Source: Scleroderma bovista
Taxonomy: Eukaryota; Basidiomycota; Agaricomycetes; Boletales; Sclerodermataceae
Direction: 5' to 3'
DNA: 64,000 nt
NCBI GenBank assembly: GCA_037178675.1
Contig: JAYMGJ010000275.1
Location: 1 to 64,000 of the forward strand
A program made the position numbers and the translations under genes. The notes beneath the pieces were generated by a model, which ran no database searches, was not told the DNA's origin, and saw nothing but the letters and a program-made list of their open reading frames with translations. How positions within the stretch are numbered: the first letter of the stretch is position 1; every line of letters starts with the position of its first letter. Positions 10,870-23,300 of this stretch are shown here, piece after piece.

Positions 10870-11832
10870 AGCTTGGCACAGTCACTTATGGTTTTGCTGA
10901 TGCAAAACTGCAACTGGGAATTTGGAATGAAGCAGAAGGTGAGTGAGGGATTCCAGATATGCTGCCTGACCTGTTTACTTTGAATCAGACATCACTCGTA
11001 CTGTGCATATGCACTGTATGCCACAACACAGTACTTGAGCAAACAATGGTTGCACCTCGCACCCGCTGGCAACATCGGAAATGTGATTCAGATGCAGTGG
11101 CATTACCAAAGTCAACAGATGCACTTGCTGGTTCAGTCTGCTACCCACTCCATGTGGTAAGTAACCCCTGCCACTGTACATACTATACCACCTGTGATGG
11201 TGAACTTGCAGCTGGTGGGCCTTGAGGATCATCAACTTCAAGGCAATGTCCAAAGCTGTGACCAACCTGAGGAGGTGTTTTGCGATGACAGGCCTGCTAT
11301 CTCACAGGACCAGGGCATTCTCCCATTGCAAGAGCCACTCGACGATAGCCATTCAGATGTGTCTGGTGACTTCCAGTGGGCCAACCATGACTTTCCATGC
11401 CCATCTGACCCTGAACCATTGGACGATCGGGTACCATCAGTAGAACCCAATGAACCACAATAGGATTTGCAAGGCCAGGGCCTGTCTGATGTTTCGTGTC
11501 CACAGCATAGTCCCACCACTGGCAGGCCTCCCGATCTACATGAAAGCCAGCGCTCACCAATTGACTTCATGCATAACTTTTATGGTACTGTATTCAACTT
11601 TCAATGTTCCATGTGGCTTATATGTATTGCATTGATCGTAGCACTCATCAAGCAGTTCCTGTATGATGTAATTACTGTGGGATATCTCCTGAACTCAACA
11701 GGCTGGAAGCTTTACCAAACAACAATTGACCAGATTATTTGGCCATCTGGCATTGGTCAATTACCCAAGAATGCATGTTATTTCATTGATTCAAGTACTT
11801 TATGCATAATACTCATACCTTCGCAAGCTTGA
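10870..11832 (+). pseudogene. Remnant of a spliced gene of unknown function
   Basis: A plausible exon at about 11030-11158 ends at GTAAGT, followed by a short intron ending TTGCAG at 11210. From there one frame runs to 11832 with a single TAG at 11461, passing a Ser/Pro/Asp-rich stretch (LDDSHSDVSGDFQWANHDF) and then a hydrophobic stretch near 11600-11700 that could be a membrane segment (WLICIALIVALI). An upstream GT-AG pair sits at about 10935-10986. No domain recognised. The internal stop and missing ends suggest decay. Confidence 0.3.
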
Positions 11833-12829
11833 CAAGGCACACAATGCACCTGTATTGTCCCATACAACACAGACAGACAAAGCTGACAATCAGCTGTGCT
11901 ACATGGCCAGCTGAGATAGGGCTCAGCCATGGTGCATCCCCATGTCATACAAGTGGGCTATTGGTAAGGTGTTTCACCATGCCATATTGGTGGGCTGACA
12001 CACTAGTACACTAGATCAGGATATGGCCTGTGGCAATAGGACCTAATGTGGCAAGGGAGCTGCGGCATGTGGCCAGAGGACTATATGCTGCAGGGTAGCT
12101 GCTACATTCAGGCCAATGATTGCAGGGGGGCTGCTGCAGCATTTCAGCAAAAGGACAGTAGTAAGTGCTGCAATGTGGCTAACCTGCAGATGGGAGTCAA
12201 TAGAAGGGCCTTTGTACCAGTGTCCCATGCTTTGAATTTGGCTGTGGTATTGGTGTCCTGTTTCTGTCAGTGGACCAGAGGGATAGTGTGTCCTGTGCTT
12301 TGCATTGGGCTGTACCTTTGGTGTCCCTTTCTTGGTGCAGGGCCAGCCATAGAAACAGCATCCTGTGCTTTCCAATGGGCTGCATGCATGGTGTACCTTT
12401 AAGAATACCTAGCCATGGGATTGGTGTCCCATGACTATGAGTAGGCCCTGGAGCCAGTTTCATCTATATAGTCAGGGAACATGGCAACAACAGGTACAAT
12501 GTCCCATAGCATTAGGTGGGCCCTCATAAAGGTGTTATCTACCTATATGGGAGGGCCTTGCAGTACACTTCAAAGTGACAGGCTATCAATATGGTGTCCC
12601 AGAGCATTAAGCAAGCCCTTCATCTGGGGACACCTAGCTAGATTGGAAGGCCAGCCAATATGCTTCCCCTTCAGTATGATCAGCCATAATGTTTGGCCTC
12701 CCAATATACATAGCAGGCCCTTGGAACTATATCCCTTGTATAAATGTAGGACCAGGCATCTGGTCTTCTCTAAAGTAGCAGTAAGCCAGGGTGTGGCACA
12801 ACACAACTGGCACTACATGGTATTGGCAG
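11833..12829. other. No clear gene; degenerate repeat-like sequence
   Basis: Recurring words such as TTGGTGTCC, CCATGCTTTG and GGGCTG appear every several tens of bases, suggesting an old, highly degenerate tandem array. Open frames are short and without recognisable sequence. Confidence 0.3.
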
Positions 12830-13040
12830 AACACACTGGCAGCAGAACACACCAGCAGCAGAACACAACTGTTGGCAGAACACAATTGTTGGCAGAACAT
12901 GGCTGTTGGCAGAACATGGCTGTCAGCAGAACACAGCTGTTGGCAGAACACAACTGTCGGCAGAGAACACAGCTGTCAGCAGAACACATTGTTGGCAGGA
13001 CACACTGTTGGCAGGACACACTGTCAGCAGGACACAACAG
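12830..13040. repeat. Minisatellite with ~16-17 bp GGCAGAACACAACTGTT-like unit
   Basis: About a dozen tandem units of the form [TC]TG[TC][TC][GC]GCAGAACA[CT] vary at a few positions; the last ones change GCAGAACA to GCAGGACA. All six frames are largely open as a consequence, giving spurious Gln/Asn/Thr-rich or Cys-rich frames. Confidence 0.85.
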
Positions 13041-13920
13041 TGGCACAACATGTCATCAGCAATCTACCATCAGCATAATAGAATTGCGGCATTACAAGAA
13101 TGGCACAACATAAATACTGGTAATGGCTTTGCAGCTATCACTGGATGCTGCAATACCTTGCCGAGAATCACAAACATGCTGCAGTAATAGCTGTGTGGCC
13201 ATCAAGCTTGCTTGTGTGGCAATATGGGAATGACCATGCCATGTGGCAGTGTCAGCACAGTATTGTGGAAACCAGCATTTCCCACTGACATACTGGCCTC
13301 AGCCAGGCTGTGATGGCTGTGTGCATAAGTGCTGCAATGATAGCATTAAATTAATGATGGCTGTACTACAATGACCAACATGTAGCCTTGATGCCTTTCT
13401 CAAGCTGCAGCTGTGTTAATACATACTGCATTGATTGTTCCCTGAGAGATGGCAGTGCTAGATGAGCCAGCACTGGCAGGCTGCTCACTTTGAAATCACT
13501 TTCTATAACTGAGGCTCCTTAACACCAGCATGTCAGATCACATGCCATGGGATAGACACACTCCAAAATAAGGCGACTGCAAAGCCCAATCATAATGCTG
13601 ATCCAAGACCCCTTATTATTGTGATGGGACAATGCACTGTGACAGCCAATCACAAGCAATAGAAACATGGCCATCATGCAATATGAAATGCGGCAGTGTG
13701 GTTCATTAGCCAAATTGTCAGAACAATGATTAGTTGGACTTGTGGCTGAATTATTAACCTATATTTGATTTTGTCCACTTTGGTGTGTGACCACAATGCA
13801 AACATGTTGTGATGTGAAATGCTTATATAATACGTTGAACATCCTTCAGGCCACACAGCAATCAGACCCAGTTCTTCCTCTCAACCACTGCTTTACCATT
13901 TCCACATCCTTACAGTCTAT
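13041..13920. other. No feature seen
   Basis: A non-repetitive stretch without convincing exons. The last ~100 bp before 13921 may hold the promoter and 5' UTR of the next gene; it contains CTTATATAATAC near 13821. Confidence 0.3.
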
Positions 13921-14712
13921 ATGGCAACTTCAGAAGGTTCTCAGTTCATCTCTGCCTCATCCATTCAAGAGGATGTGTCAATGGCTACATCCCTCACTGC
14001 AGAAGAAGTCATTGCCCAGGCTGCTGAAATAATTCAAGGCTGGATTGATGGCTTGAGAAGCACATGGGAGAAGGGTGTATGGTTGGAAGCAGTGTCAACT
14101 ATCTGGGCCCAGGTGGTGTGTGTGGCAAATTTATCTGCAATCAATCAACTCACTGATTAGGATATGATAGTGTTGGGTTGAGAATGTCCTGCAGGACTTA
14201 CCTGCAGAATTCATTATACTGACTATCATCATTGCTGCCGACCAGTTTATGGAGGCGCCAGAGGTGATCCTGTCAACAGGGAAGTGGCCTCACTTCCCAG
14301 ACATTGTTAATGCCATGGACCACAATATCCAGGACCATCCCCTGGTTCCAACTAGGCAAGCCACAGAAGAAGGTGAACAAAAGAAAGAGGAGAGCTGTAG
14401 AGCCATCGGGGAACAATGCAGTGGCAGGGCCATTGGGGGTAAAGGAGACGGAGGTGCAAGGCAGTCATGGCCAAGTAGGTGAGCCCAGTGAAACTGAGGA
14501 CTCACAAGCAGTACCAGAAGGAAGCCATGCCATCGAGGATGATGAGGTGCCTAGGGGCTGCAGTCGCAGGCCAAGGAAGCATGCCCAATCAGTCACAACA
14601 ATCAACAGTGACAGTGATGATGAAGAAGCCTCATCACAACCATGGCCAAAGCGACCAAGGCCACATGCAGACACCAGATGCAGGCTATGAGTGGGTGGAT
14701 GACAAGGATTGG

Positions 14713-15093
14713 TGTAACAATCTAACTTTTTATCTTATCTAATCTGTGATTAGATGACATCTTATCTTATCGTACTGTAGTATCTTATCTAGTGCATCTT
14801 ACTTGTAGGTCTGTCTAGACTACAGCCTCGTGCTGTACATGCTGTATTCCTTGATGTCATTAGCATAGCCTTACCACAGGATGGCAGCTGTGTTCACTGC
14901 CTCGTACAGCATACAGCCTCATGGATAGCCTCGCACAGGACACGTGTAGTGTAGTATATATACTGCTGCAATCCAGCACCCAGAGGCTCTCCATTTGAGC
15001 TCTCTTTGAGTCTTTGCTCTAAGATCTCTAGTCCTATCCTCCTCAGAGTCTTTGTGTGGTAGTTCTTTGGGTTTTGCCCTTAGGGTTGTCTCA
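14713..15093 (+). mobile_element. LTR-383 solo LTR with perfect TSD
   Basis: 381 bp, TGTAACAATC to GTTGTCTCA, flanked on both sides by ATTGG (14708-14712 and 15094-15098). It interrupts an exon of the surrounding gene, which is restored in frame when the LTR and one TSD copy are removed. Confidence 0.93.
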
Positions 15094-16624
15094 ATTGGTG
15101 CATCAAGTGTGTACAGCGGGATCAACAGTGCGCAGTGAACCAAGGCTGTGCTTGCTGGCAATGCTGCTGCAGCAAGATTGCATGCAGCATGATGACAGCA
15201 GTCAGAGCAGGGTCAAGGTTGTGCTCACAAGCACCAAGGAAACCAGCACCACATCAGTGCTCACCATTTGCACCCTCAATGCTCAATCAAGGAAGATCAC
15301 AGCATTCAAAAAGCCAACATCAGACCCTAGCACCAGCAGTGGCCAATCTGCCCAGGAAACAAAGTAAGTCATTCATTATTCAAACAATTTAATATTATTT
15401 CTATTGATATTCCATCCAGTTTTTGATGGGGTACTGATCAATACTCCAGCATGGCTAGGGAAGACATTGAGGATGGCAAATCCATCATCAACAGCTGCTG
15501 GCAGTGGCACAAACCCTCCCACAACACCAGGAGACAGTACAAATACCTCCAATGTACAAGATCTCGAGGAGGAGGTTGTCCATTTGAGGGAAAAGCAGGC
15601 CGAAACAGAACGAAAGGTGGATGAAGTGAATGACAGGTTGGCCGTCACGCTTGGAGAAGTCGCCAGCTTACAGCAGGTGGTTGAAGTGTGGGAACAGATG
15701 TTCCCAACACCATCCCACCTTCAATGTCCAGCATTGCAACAGGCATTCACACCAACACAGCTGGCATCTGACTCAACATGTGCTGAGGTCTCACAGCATG
15801 CTCACCCCAGTCTGCCAAGCCTGTTGGCACTAGCACCTATCACTATGCTGGAAGAAATGGCATTGTCTGGCAATCCATCCCAGCATGGCTCAAATGAGCT
15901 GACTGGCACCCATGGTATGCAGGTTGTACTCCGCAACAATGCCTCAAGTCTTGAGGTGGCAACTCCAGGCTTGGTTGATGAAAGGGGTGCCAGCAAGCCA
16001 ACTGGTGATAGCTATGACTGGGCCCCACCAAACAGTAAGTCTGTCAATTACCAAGCCATGTGCTACTGATCACAAGATTGTGTTGTTGACACAGCAATTT
16101 GTGATGAAGTGGCTGCAACAATGGAAACCGGCAATATTCCAGCAATCGAGGTCAGCCCGCTGTCATGCACCAAACAGGTTTGGTACAGTGAACATGGAAG
16201 ATAATGCCTATATCGAATGATCCTTATGCGAAGGATAAGCACGACAGACCGTCATCATAGCCATCTATCACACAAGAAGACTATCCTGATGCAAGAAATG
16301 AATGCCAAAGCAGACAGTCATCTATCGCACGAGAACCGCCAAGAAGCAGAAGAAACTGAAGGAATAACGTCAATTGTGGTATGAGAAAGGAATGCACATG
16401 TCTGCAGTCCAACTCCCATACCAGAACGATCAAAGAAGCTGAAGAATTGATGAAGAAACGAAGGAGAAAGAGAAGAAATGATTTTTAGTGCCCAAATGTC
16501 ATTTTTAGGTGCCCAGTGCGGGCATTCCAATATTTTGAATAGCTCCGTCATTTCTGAAGCTATCAGGCATGTGACTATACTGTCAGAGAGCCTAGAACGT
16601 GGTCCATTCACTTCATCGCTCACT

Positions 16625-16999
16625 ATGGAGTCCGTATTTTCTCTGGATCATTTCTCTGCTATTGCTGCAGATCTCCACTATGTCCTGCTCTTAGGACAGC
16701 CTCTCCCAGAGTTTCTGTGCACTGCCCAGCACATATCTTCCCAGCCTGCTCCCTCAGTCCCTCTCGTTCTTGGTCAGTGTGTTCTCCTCGTCAGTCCTGC
16801 GTCAAGGACATACTTTGGTCATCTTAGGTCTATTGTCAACCTTGAGAAGTCTTCTCTGGTCGTCTCTGTGTCCCCTAAGCCCTCAGCCTATGGTCCCTTC
16901 CTCCCAGATACTTGCCATGTCCATCTTCCTCTGTCATTCGTCTTGCTTCCCTGGATGCATCGAATTCAGTACTCTATCCGCTTCCCTACTTTCAGATGA
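16625..16999 (+). CDS. LongLTR U3 reading frame, copy in LongLTR-C b
   Basis: 124 residues from MESVFSLDHFSAIAADLHYV to IRFPTFR. By a rough hand alignment with the B-family copy at 27826, silent and replacement changes are roughly equal in number although replacement sites are about three times as common, suggesting past constraint on the protein. This copy lacks about 70 bp just upstream of the ATG that copy d keeps. Domain and function unknown. Confidence 0.5.
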   Translation: MESVFSLDHFSAIAADLHYVLLLGQPLPEFLCTAQHISSQPAPSVPLVLGQCVLLVSPASRTYFGHLRSIVNLEKSSLVVSVSPKPSAYGPFLPDTCHVHLPLSFVLLPWMHRIQYSIRFPTFR

Positions 17000-17629
17000 T
17001 GTCCCCCAGCACCATGACAGTTATGCCCCCACTTTATAGTGCTATTAGGAAGAAGAACCCTCTCTTGTTCTTTCCCAGAAGAGAGCTCATCAAGGGAGCC
17101 CATGGTTGCGCTTCAGTGGCTCTAGAACACATGCACTATACCTTAGTGTATGCTGACCCCCCAAAAGACCTCTGGACCCCTGGTACCCTTCTTGTGGCTG
17201 TTTTGTCTCGGATCAATCCCTCTATTTATCTCAGATCTTCCCCATTGTTGTCCCATCAAATTCTTGATGGTACACAGCCCCCCATCAAACTTCTTAGGCT
17301 GTGCATCAATGACTCCTTCTGCTGTGCAGTGACTCATCCCTTGCTTACTGATGCTCTCTTGTCATCAGTATTACTCTATCCCTTTCACATTTTTGGTATA
17401 TTACTTAGCTGATGACTCACTCCCTTACCAATCAATCTTGTCATGCAGCTTACTCATTCCTTTACTCAGCAACTTATTCATGCTCCCTATGCTTACTCAT
17501 TCCTGCTTATCCCTTGCTTACTGATCACTTACAAACCCCTTACAAAGCTCTTACCAATCCCTTACCAATCCTTGACAAATTCTGTTTACTCCCTTCTCTT
17601 TTTGTACTTTAATGCTGTGCCCCCCCATG

Positions 17630-17637
17630 TATTTAAA
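17630..17637 (+). promoter_or_regulatory. TATA-like box of LongLTR-C
   Basis: TATTTAAA, in the same relative position as TATATAAA of LongLTR-B, about 560 bp before the LTR end. The reverse complement is present in copies c and d (near 32158 and 35251). Confidence 0.45.
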
Positions 17638-18332
17638 CCCCTGGGCTCAGCCCAGTGAAAAAAGGACCCAATTGCACGAAATTATCCCTCTCTCAGACTC
17701 TCTCAATCAGTATCCCTTCAGTCCTTGAGTCCTTGTAGGCTTCAGTGAAGGTCTAAAGGCTCAATATTGTCAAGTTTATCCAAGTTATTCAAGATCTATT
17801 CTTTTTACTAGGCTCAAGCAGAGTCTAGGCTTCATACCAGTCTATCTTCCTCGCCTCTGGACATCAGAGGCATCTCTTCCCCTTTGCTGCACCAATCTCT
17901 AGGTGTGGTATCGCTGTTTCAGTCTCAGTCAACCCAATCCCTGCTTTGACACTTCCTAGGCTTTAGGAAGAGTCCAGACCCCTATCCCCTTCGTCTTCTA
18001 TTACTCCTGTACCCCAGGAGTATCCTGCATCACCGTCTGCATCACCCTGTTGGTGTAGATCCCCTTTCCCCCTCCTCAGCATATCCTCTCTGGACACCAC
18101 AGAGGTAAACCACCACTCGCACATTTTCGTAGTCCTTTGTTGGTGTTGTGTTTGGGTTATTACTTCAACCCAAATCCACACTTTGACTTACACCGCCGGA
18201 AGATGGAGATGTTGGGATGCCGGTGTCCAATATCACTGCAAGCATTTCTCAATGTCTTATGACAAAACTTACTTTTGTCATTTTTGTGTCAAGACATGAT
18301 TTAAGATCATTCCTTATGTTGGGACCATAAAA

Positions 18333-18877
18333 TATTTAACCTTTTTCTTCTGCCTGTTCCTTGCAAAACAAATAATAATAATAAATGGAACCTTTCTCAT
18401 AGCAAGAATTTCAGCATGTTTTATTAGAAATAAGATACCATATTATTTCTGAAAACATGCTGAAAGAAAACAATAGATTTTTTTTCAAGAAACATGATTG
18501 TTCCTGGATACTGATTGGCTGAATAAGTGTTATGGCCAAAAATATATTGCACATTTCCTAAACATTAATTTTTGTGGAATAGAGTATCTCTTGATTCAAT
18601 TTTTCACTGCAGAAAATTGAAAATGCTTGCTGTGGGAAAAGTTACACTGTTATTTCTTTATTTGTTTTGCAAGGGACTATGATGCTGCATCTGTAACAAA
18701 AATCAAGTGCATTTTTAGGGTGCCTACACGACATACACAACTTTTTTTTTTGGTCTCTGCACAACTTGTTGGCACACCTCCACTTGCACAACTTTTCTGT
18801 ACACCCCACACAACTGTTTTTTTGGTCTCTGTGTGACTTTTTAAAAAATGTATGTACATAACATACAATGATACAAT
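18333..18877. other. AT-rich spacer without a gene
   Basis: AT-rich sequence with AATAATAATAATAAA and two imperfect repeats of an ACAACTTTTT...GGTCTCTG module at about 18737-18840. It contains the 3' flanks of the two convergent gene remnants and nothing else recognisable. Confidence 0.4.
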
Positions 18878-19870
18878 TTATAAATCATCATCAAGGACAG
18901 GTTCACTGATAAGGAACTCTGCCAAACCCCAAGCTGTGCAGTCAATGAGATCATCTTCATGTTGAAATGCTTTCCCCTCTCTGACCAAAGCAACCATTGC
19001 TCTCCAGCATTCCAGATCCATACTTCCATAGCTGAGACTTTCGAATTGTGATACCACAGAATTGTAAGGCTGAGGGTTACAACCATCAAGCAAGCAATGA
19101 CCCATGTCATTCCACCATACCTGGCACCAGTCTTTGAGGCACCTCTTATTGTTCTGGCAACACTCTGAATGCACCAGCGGTGATGGAGATCAAGTTGTTC
19201 CTTGATTCTGAAGAGTGTCTTCCATACAGGGAAGGTAAGGACGTCATAATCTGTGTCCTCAAATTCATTTACACACTTTGAGATGAACCAGTTGAATGCA
19301 TATCGGAAGACATCCTTGATGTTATATTTTAGAGAAATGGAGATTAGCGTGATGGGGTTGAATGCATAACAATGAGCATTGATTAGCTTGATGGTGTAAT
19401 CGTGGGCATCCATCAACTGGTACAATTGACTAAGGTCAAGGAGCTTAAGTGTAATGCTTTCAGACACTTGTGCGGTATCTGGATGCCACCTAAACATGAC
19501 CAGTCATCAGTATAATGCTTTAAATAGTGTCATGCTGATCAACTTACTTGTTGTAGCACATGGATAAAAATAATTCAAAGGCTGCTTCCATGACTTGGTC
19601 AGGCAAGATAATCAGATTGGCGTCGGATTGTCCGTCAGTTGCAGAAAGGTTTGCCTCATGATGTGCATTGAACATTGTTTTGAAGAAGGCTAATTTGTCA
19701 CAAAGAACACTTTGATGGACTTTAAACAATGACCTTTGCACCTGGGATGACCAGATTGTAACCAATCTTATGGAGGTGATGGATAACTCACCAATAAGAT
19801 ATGGGTTCCATCCAGATAGTAGAACATCTGATGGTGTACGTGTGTAGTTTGGTTGACTGACATGGCTCAC
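18878..19870 (-). pseudogene. BTB/POZ-domain protein gene with a frameshift
   Basis: Exon 1 (19870-19548) carries a BTB fold signature: SLFKVHQSVLCDKLAFFKTM followed by LIILPDQVMEAAFELFLSM, matching the F-x-V-h-[KR]-x-x-L...F..MF and 'LPD...F..LL..Y' pattern of basidiomycete BTB proteins. A 58-bp intron with GTAAGT...TTTAG leads to exon 2 (19489 onward), in frame at CYNKWHPD. Near 19165 the frame must shift by one base: upstream it reads HHRWCIQS, and downstream coding-like sequence continues as CCQNNKRCLKDWCQ to an acidic end (SEPVLDDDL) at 18878. BTB proteins of this type are protein-interaction or adaptor proteins of mostly unknown function. The initiator may lie upstream. A sequencing error is the alternative to a true frameshift. 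Confidence 0.65.
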
Positions 19871-20375
19871 AAATACTGTGTTTTTTCAAAATGCTCAGTG
19901 TGGTGTGATGGATGACTCATGTATGCACTGCCACACATCACATGGGTGAGCAGCAGAAACTGACAGCACTAATACCTTGAGGGCTCAGGCTCAAGCTGGA
20001 GTTGTGCCAATGCCTTCCAGGACCTTGTTACTGCTAACAATGAAACAGTCCGTGTGACTCAACATACCAGGAGAAGCCAAAGATGCAAAACTCATCAAAG
20101 CACTCAACATCGGGCTGCCCAAATACTATGCTACTATTAGATGACGAGGGCTCTGGCGACGCCCATGTATTCACGTTGCAAAAGCCTCTTGATATAACTT
20201 CACTGATAAAGGTTTAGTGGTAACTAGTATCAGGTTGCAAGTTGGAAGAATGGATTCACACATGGCATTGGCAATGAATACTAACTAAAAGGATGTAAGG
20301 GATAGCTTGGAATCACATCAAGGTGAATACTAGTTAAAAGGCTTTGTACTCAGTAGCAGGTTATCTCTCATTTGC

Positions 20376-23300
20376 CTAATACCCTACCCCACCAATGAAA
20401 TAATTGTTTGACCATGGATTCATATATGGGATTACAGTTGGGCAGTCAACTGGTAATCCAAAGGGGTCGAGAGATTTGATAAACTCAAAAGGTGGTGAGA
20501 CATGGTGATCCACGCTGTTTGGGAATTGAGATGGCCGGCTACCGTGGGTGGGATGAGATGGGGAGACTGAGAGAGCTTTCATGTGATCTGGTAGGGCAGC
20601 TACATCCATTAAACTGCATTTACTTGACGAAAAGAGATCTATTATCATGGTCCAGCCAAGTTGTGAGCATGTGACAAAATCAAAATAAAGAACAAGGAAA
20701 TGGGACATTGTCAAGTCCGGGTCTACTCTGGTAGAAAGTCCAGTCAAGTCCAGACGAAAGCAGATGAGAGGGGAGGTCAGAGGTTTGGGCAGAGGTTAGC
20801 CCAGGCTGGAGTTGTGACTGATTGGATTCAATGACAAGGACGTCAAGTGTTGATCCCTTGCATAGGTTCCGGTCAGATGGAGGAAGAGATGGAAATGGAC
20901 AAGGGTCAGGAGTAGTAACTTAGATGATTTCAGACTGAGGTGTACAAGGTAAACTAGAGGGTACTTATACTAAGTAGAAACTAGTGAGACAACCCTAAGG
21001 GTGAAACCCAAAGAACTACCACACGATGAACTCTGAGGGGAAAGGATGCAAGCATCTTAGAGCAAAGACCCAAAGAGAGCTCGAATGGAGAGCCTCTGGG
21101 TGCTGGATTGCAACGGTATATATACTATACTACACGTGTCCTGTGCGAGGCTATCCATGAGGCTGTATGCTGTACGAGGCAGTGAACACAGCTGCCATCC
21201 TGTGCGTAAGGCTATGCTAATGACATCAAGGGATACAGCATGTACAGCACGAGGTTGTAGTCTAGACAGACCTATAGATAAGATGCACTAAATAAGATAC
21301 TACGCTACAATAAGATAAGATATCATCTAATCGCAGATTAGATAAGATAAAAAGTTAGATCGTTACACTACTCCCCCCTTAGGTGCAGGATTCCAGACTG
21401 CAAAAGGTAGGTTCGCAAACGGTAAGATTCTCAGGAATCCGAGTAAATAACGAGTCGAAGTCCGACTGCACCATGCAAAGCTTTTGAGGGGCAGAAGGGT
21501 TTTCCCTATAAAAACGCTCGACTACCAGAGGAGAATTCTTTAGATTTGACGAGGGTTCCCACGTTCTTTCGTGTTCCTCGTACCCTTTTCAATGCACCAA
21601 GTACTGGAGCTGGCGTCTATAAATTCAGGATGCCACAATATAGTCCACTTTGTACTCTTTGTCGCGTTCTTCAGAAACAAGTACCAGGCCAGGCTGGGAA
21701 ACATTCACTACTTGGTGAATCCGAAGGGTTTTCGGGAGCTTAAGCTCGACCGCATTTGGGGTTACTCGAGTGACCTCATAGGGGCTGATCCATTTTTCTG
21801 TAAGCTTCTTAGAAGCGCGATTTAACATACGAAGATTGTCTGTTGAAAGCCAGACTTGCTGACCGACAGTATAGTCCGGGGCAGGACTCCTATGCTTATC
21901 CGCCTGAAGTTCATGTTGCGTTGTAGAGGAAGAGTCCCTTGAAGGCGCGAAAATGGGTTCGCCCGAGGGAAGAAGGTCTGGCCTAAAGTAAAGAGTCGGA
22001 ATGGGATATAAAGTACCCGCAGTACTTGACCGAGCAGAGAGGGAAGAGAAAGTGAGAGCGCAGCTACAAAGGAGCGCTATGAACGCGCTAAAGTGAGACC
22101 TGGGGTGTGATTTCTGAGAGCGAGAGCGCTCTGAACGAGAAAAGAGACTCAGAGGAGACAGCAAGGACTAGGAGAGAGAGAGAGAGAGAGAGGGACAACA
22201 GGACGCGACGGCTAGGCTCAGGACACAGAGAAAAATTCCACTTAGACGCAGAGACTCAATCCTTTGGGGGGAAAAAGACTGTCTTATTCTTGCCTCTCTA
22301 CAGTATATGTGGTAGAGCCAAATGTACGGAACCAAAAGGGTCCAACGATGTAAAAGAGTGTCCTGTACAACTAAGCGATAGCCCTAACTAAAAGAGGAAA
22401 AGCGCGCTGGCACAAGGTCGGGAACGAACGGCGACTACAGGATACCAAAAGAGGAAACGTGGGCGGTAACACATACTTGCGACGCGAAAGCAAAGTGAAC
22501 AAAAGGAAAGCAAAAACCACGGACTGACCAGAGGTTCAAAGGCGCGGGACGAGTGCGCATGCTTACGCAGATGCTGGTAGCGAACCCGGGGAGAGACGAC
22601 GACTGGGGGCGGACGCACACAGGAATGGGGAGAGAAGCCGAAAATGCGCTAGGAGCTCGGGCGCTCTGCAGCCACGATATCCCTGCATAGGTATTCTGCC
22701 ACAGTCTGGTCAGTGCTGTTCGTGTCCTGGCTGGGAAGGGGTATCGTTCGCGTGCACTGGGTGCTCGGGCGCTCAGCAGCCACGATACACCTGTGCGGAC
22801 GCCTTGCTTGTGAGACGGAAGAGGCTTTGCGCAAGCGCTGGCAAGCAGGAGACGCCGTTCGCGCGCACCGGGTGCTCGGGCGCTCTGCAGCCACTATACA
22901 CCTATGCGGGCACTTTACTGTGGGCGAAACGCCTCGACTGGGACAACGCGCGAGCACTTGAACAGGGGGGAGGCATCAATAGCGCACGCACGAGGTGCTT
23001 GGGCGCTCTGCAGCCACGATGCACCCTGCAAGTATCCTGACGCGAGCAGGACAGAGTGGACGAGGCGTTGCGCGCGCAGAGACGGAGACGTCTCTACAGC
23101 ATTTAGCCTTCCAGAAGATTCAACGACTTTGTTAAATATGGCAGTGAAGTCTTTAGCCGCTGGGGCTATTGTCTGCACTGGCTCTACACCCATGCGAGGG
23201 GAATAACTCTGGGTAATTCCAAATGGGGAATCTGTAGTAACCTCCGAGACCGTGTTGTTCCAGACAAACTGGGCAATCTTGATCCATTTAGCCCAATCGC

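Larger units (their letters stand above)
16161..18192 (+). mobile_element. LongLTR-C solo LTR, copy b, with 4-bp TSD
   Basis: 2032 bp, TGTCATGCACC to TTGACTTACA, flanked by CCGC (16157-16160 and 18193-18196). The host exon reads in frame across the empty site (ETGNIPAIEVSP continuing into EDGDVGMPVSN), which proves both the boundaries and the 4-bp duplication. It contains the U3 frame 16625-16999 and a TATTTAAA box at 17630. Confidence 0.92.
13921..18332 (+). pseudogene. Cys-motif / coiled-coil gene disrupted by two solo LTRs
   Basis: The first exon starts at 13921 with MATSEGSQFISASS. Later exons (about 14249-14712) encode an acidic, Lys/Arg-rich region with SDSDDEEASSQPWPKRPRP. LTR-383 (14713-15093, TSD ATTGG) then interrupts codons: without it the frame reads VDDKDWCIKCVQRDQQCAVN and goes on into further closely spaced Cys residues, a zinc-finger-like Cys cluster. 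The next exon (15420-16034, introns 15364-15419 and 16035-16076) contains a heptad-rich Glu/Val coiled-coil segment. The last exon is split by LongLTR-C (16161-18192, TSD CCGC) and ends at 18332. A stop at 14158 must be removed by splicing or is another lesion. Genes with such Cys clusters are common as uncharacterised multicopy families in mushrooms; function unknown. Confidence 0.65.

Noticed and set aside
12830..13040. Regular short repeats resembling a CRISPR array
   Set aside because: The units are contiguous without unique spacers, and the sequence is from a eukaryote with introns. It is a minisatellite.
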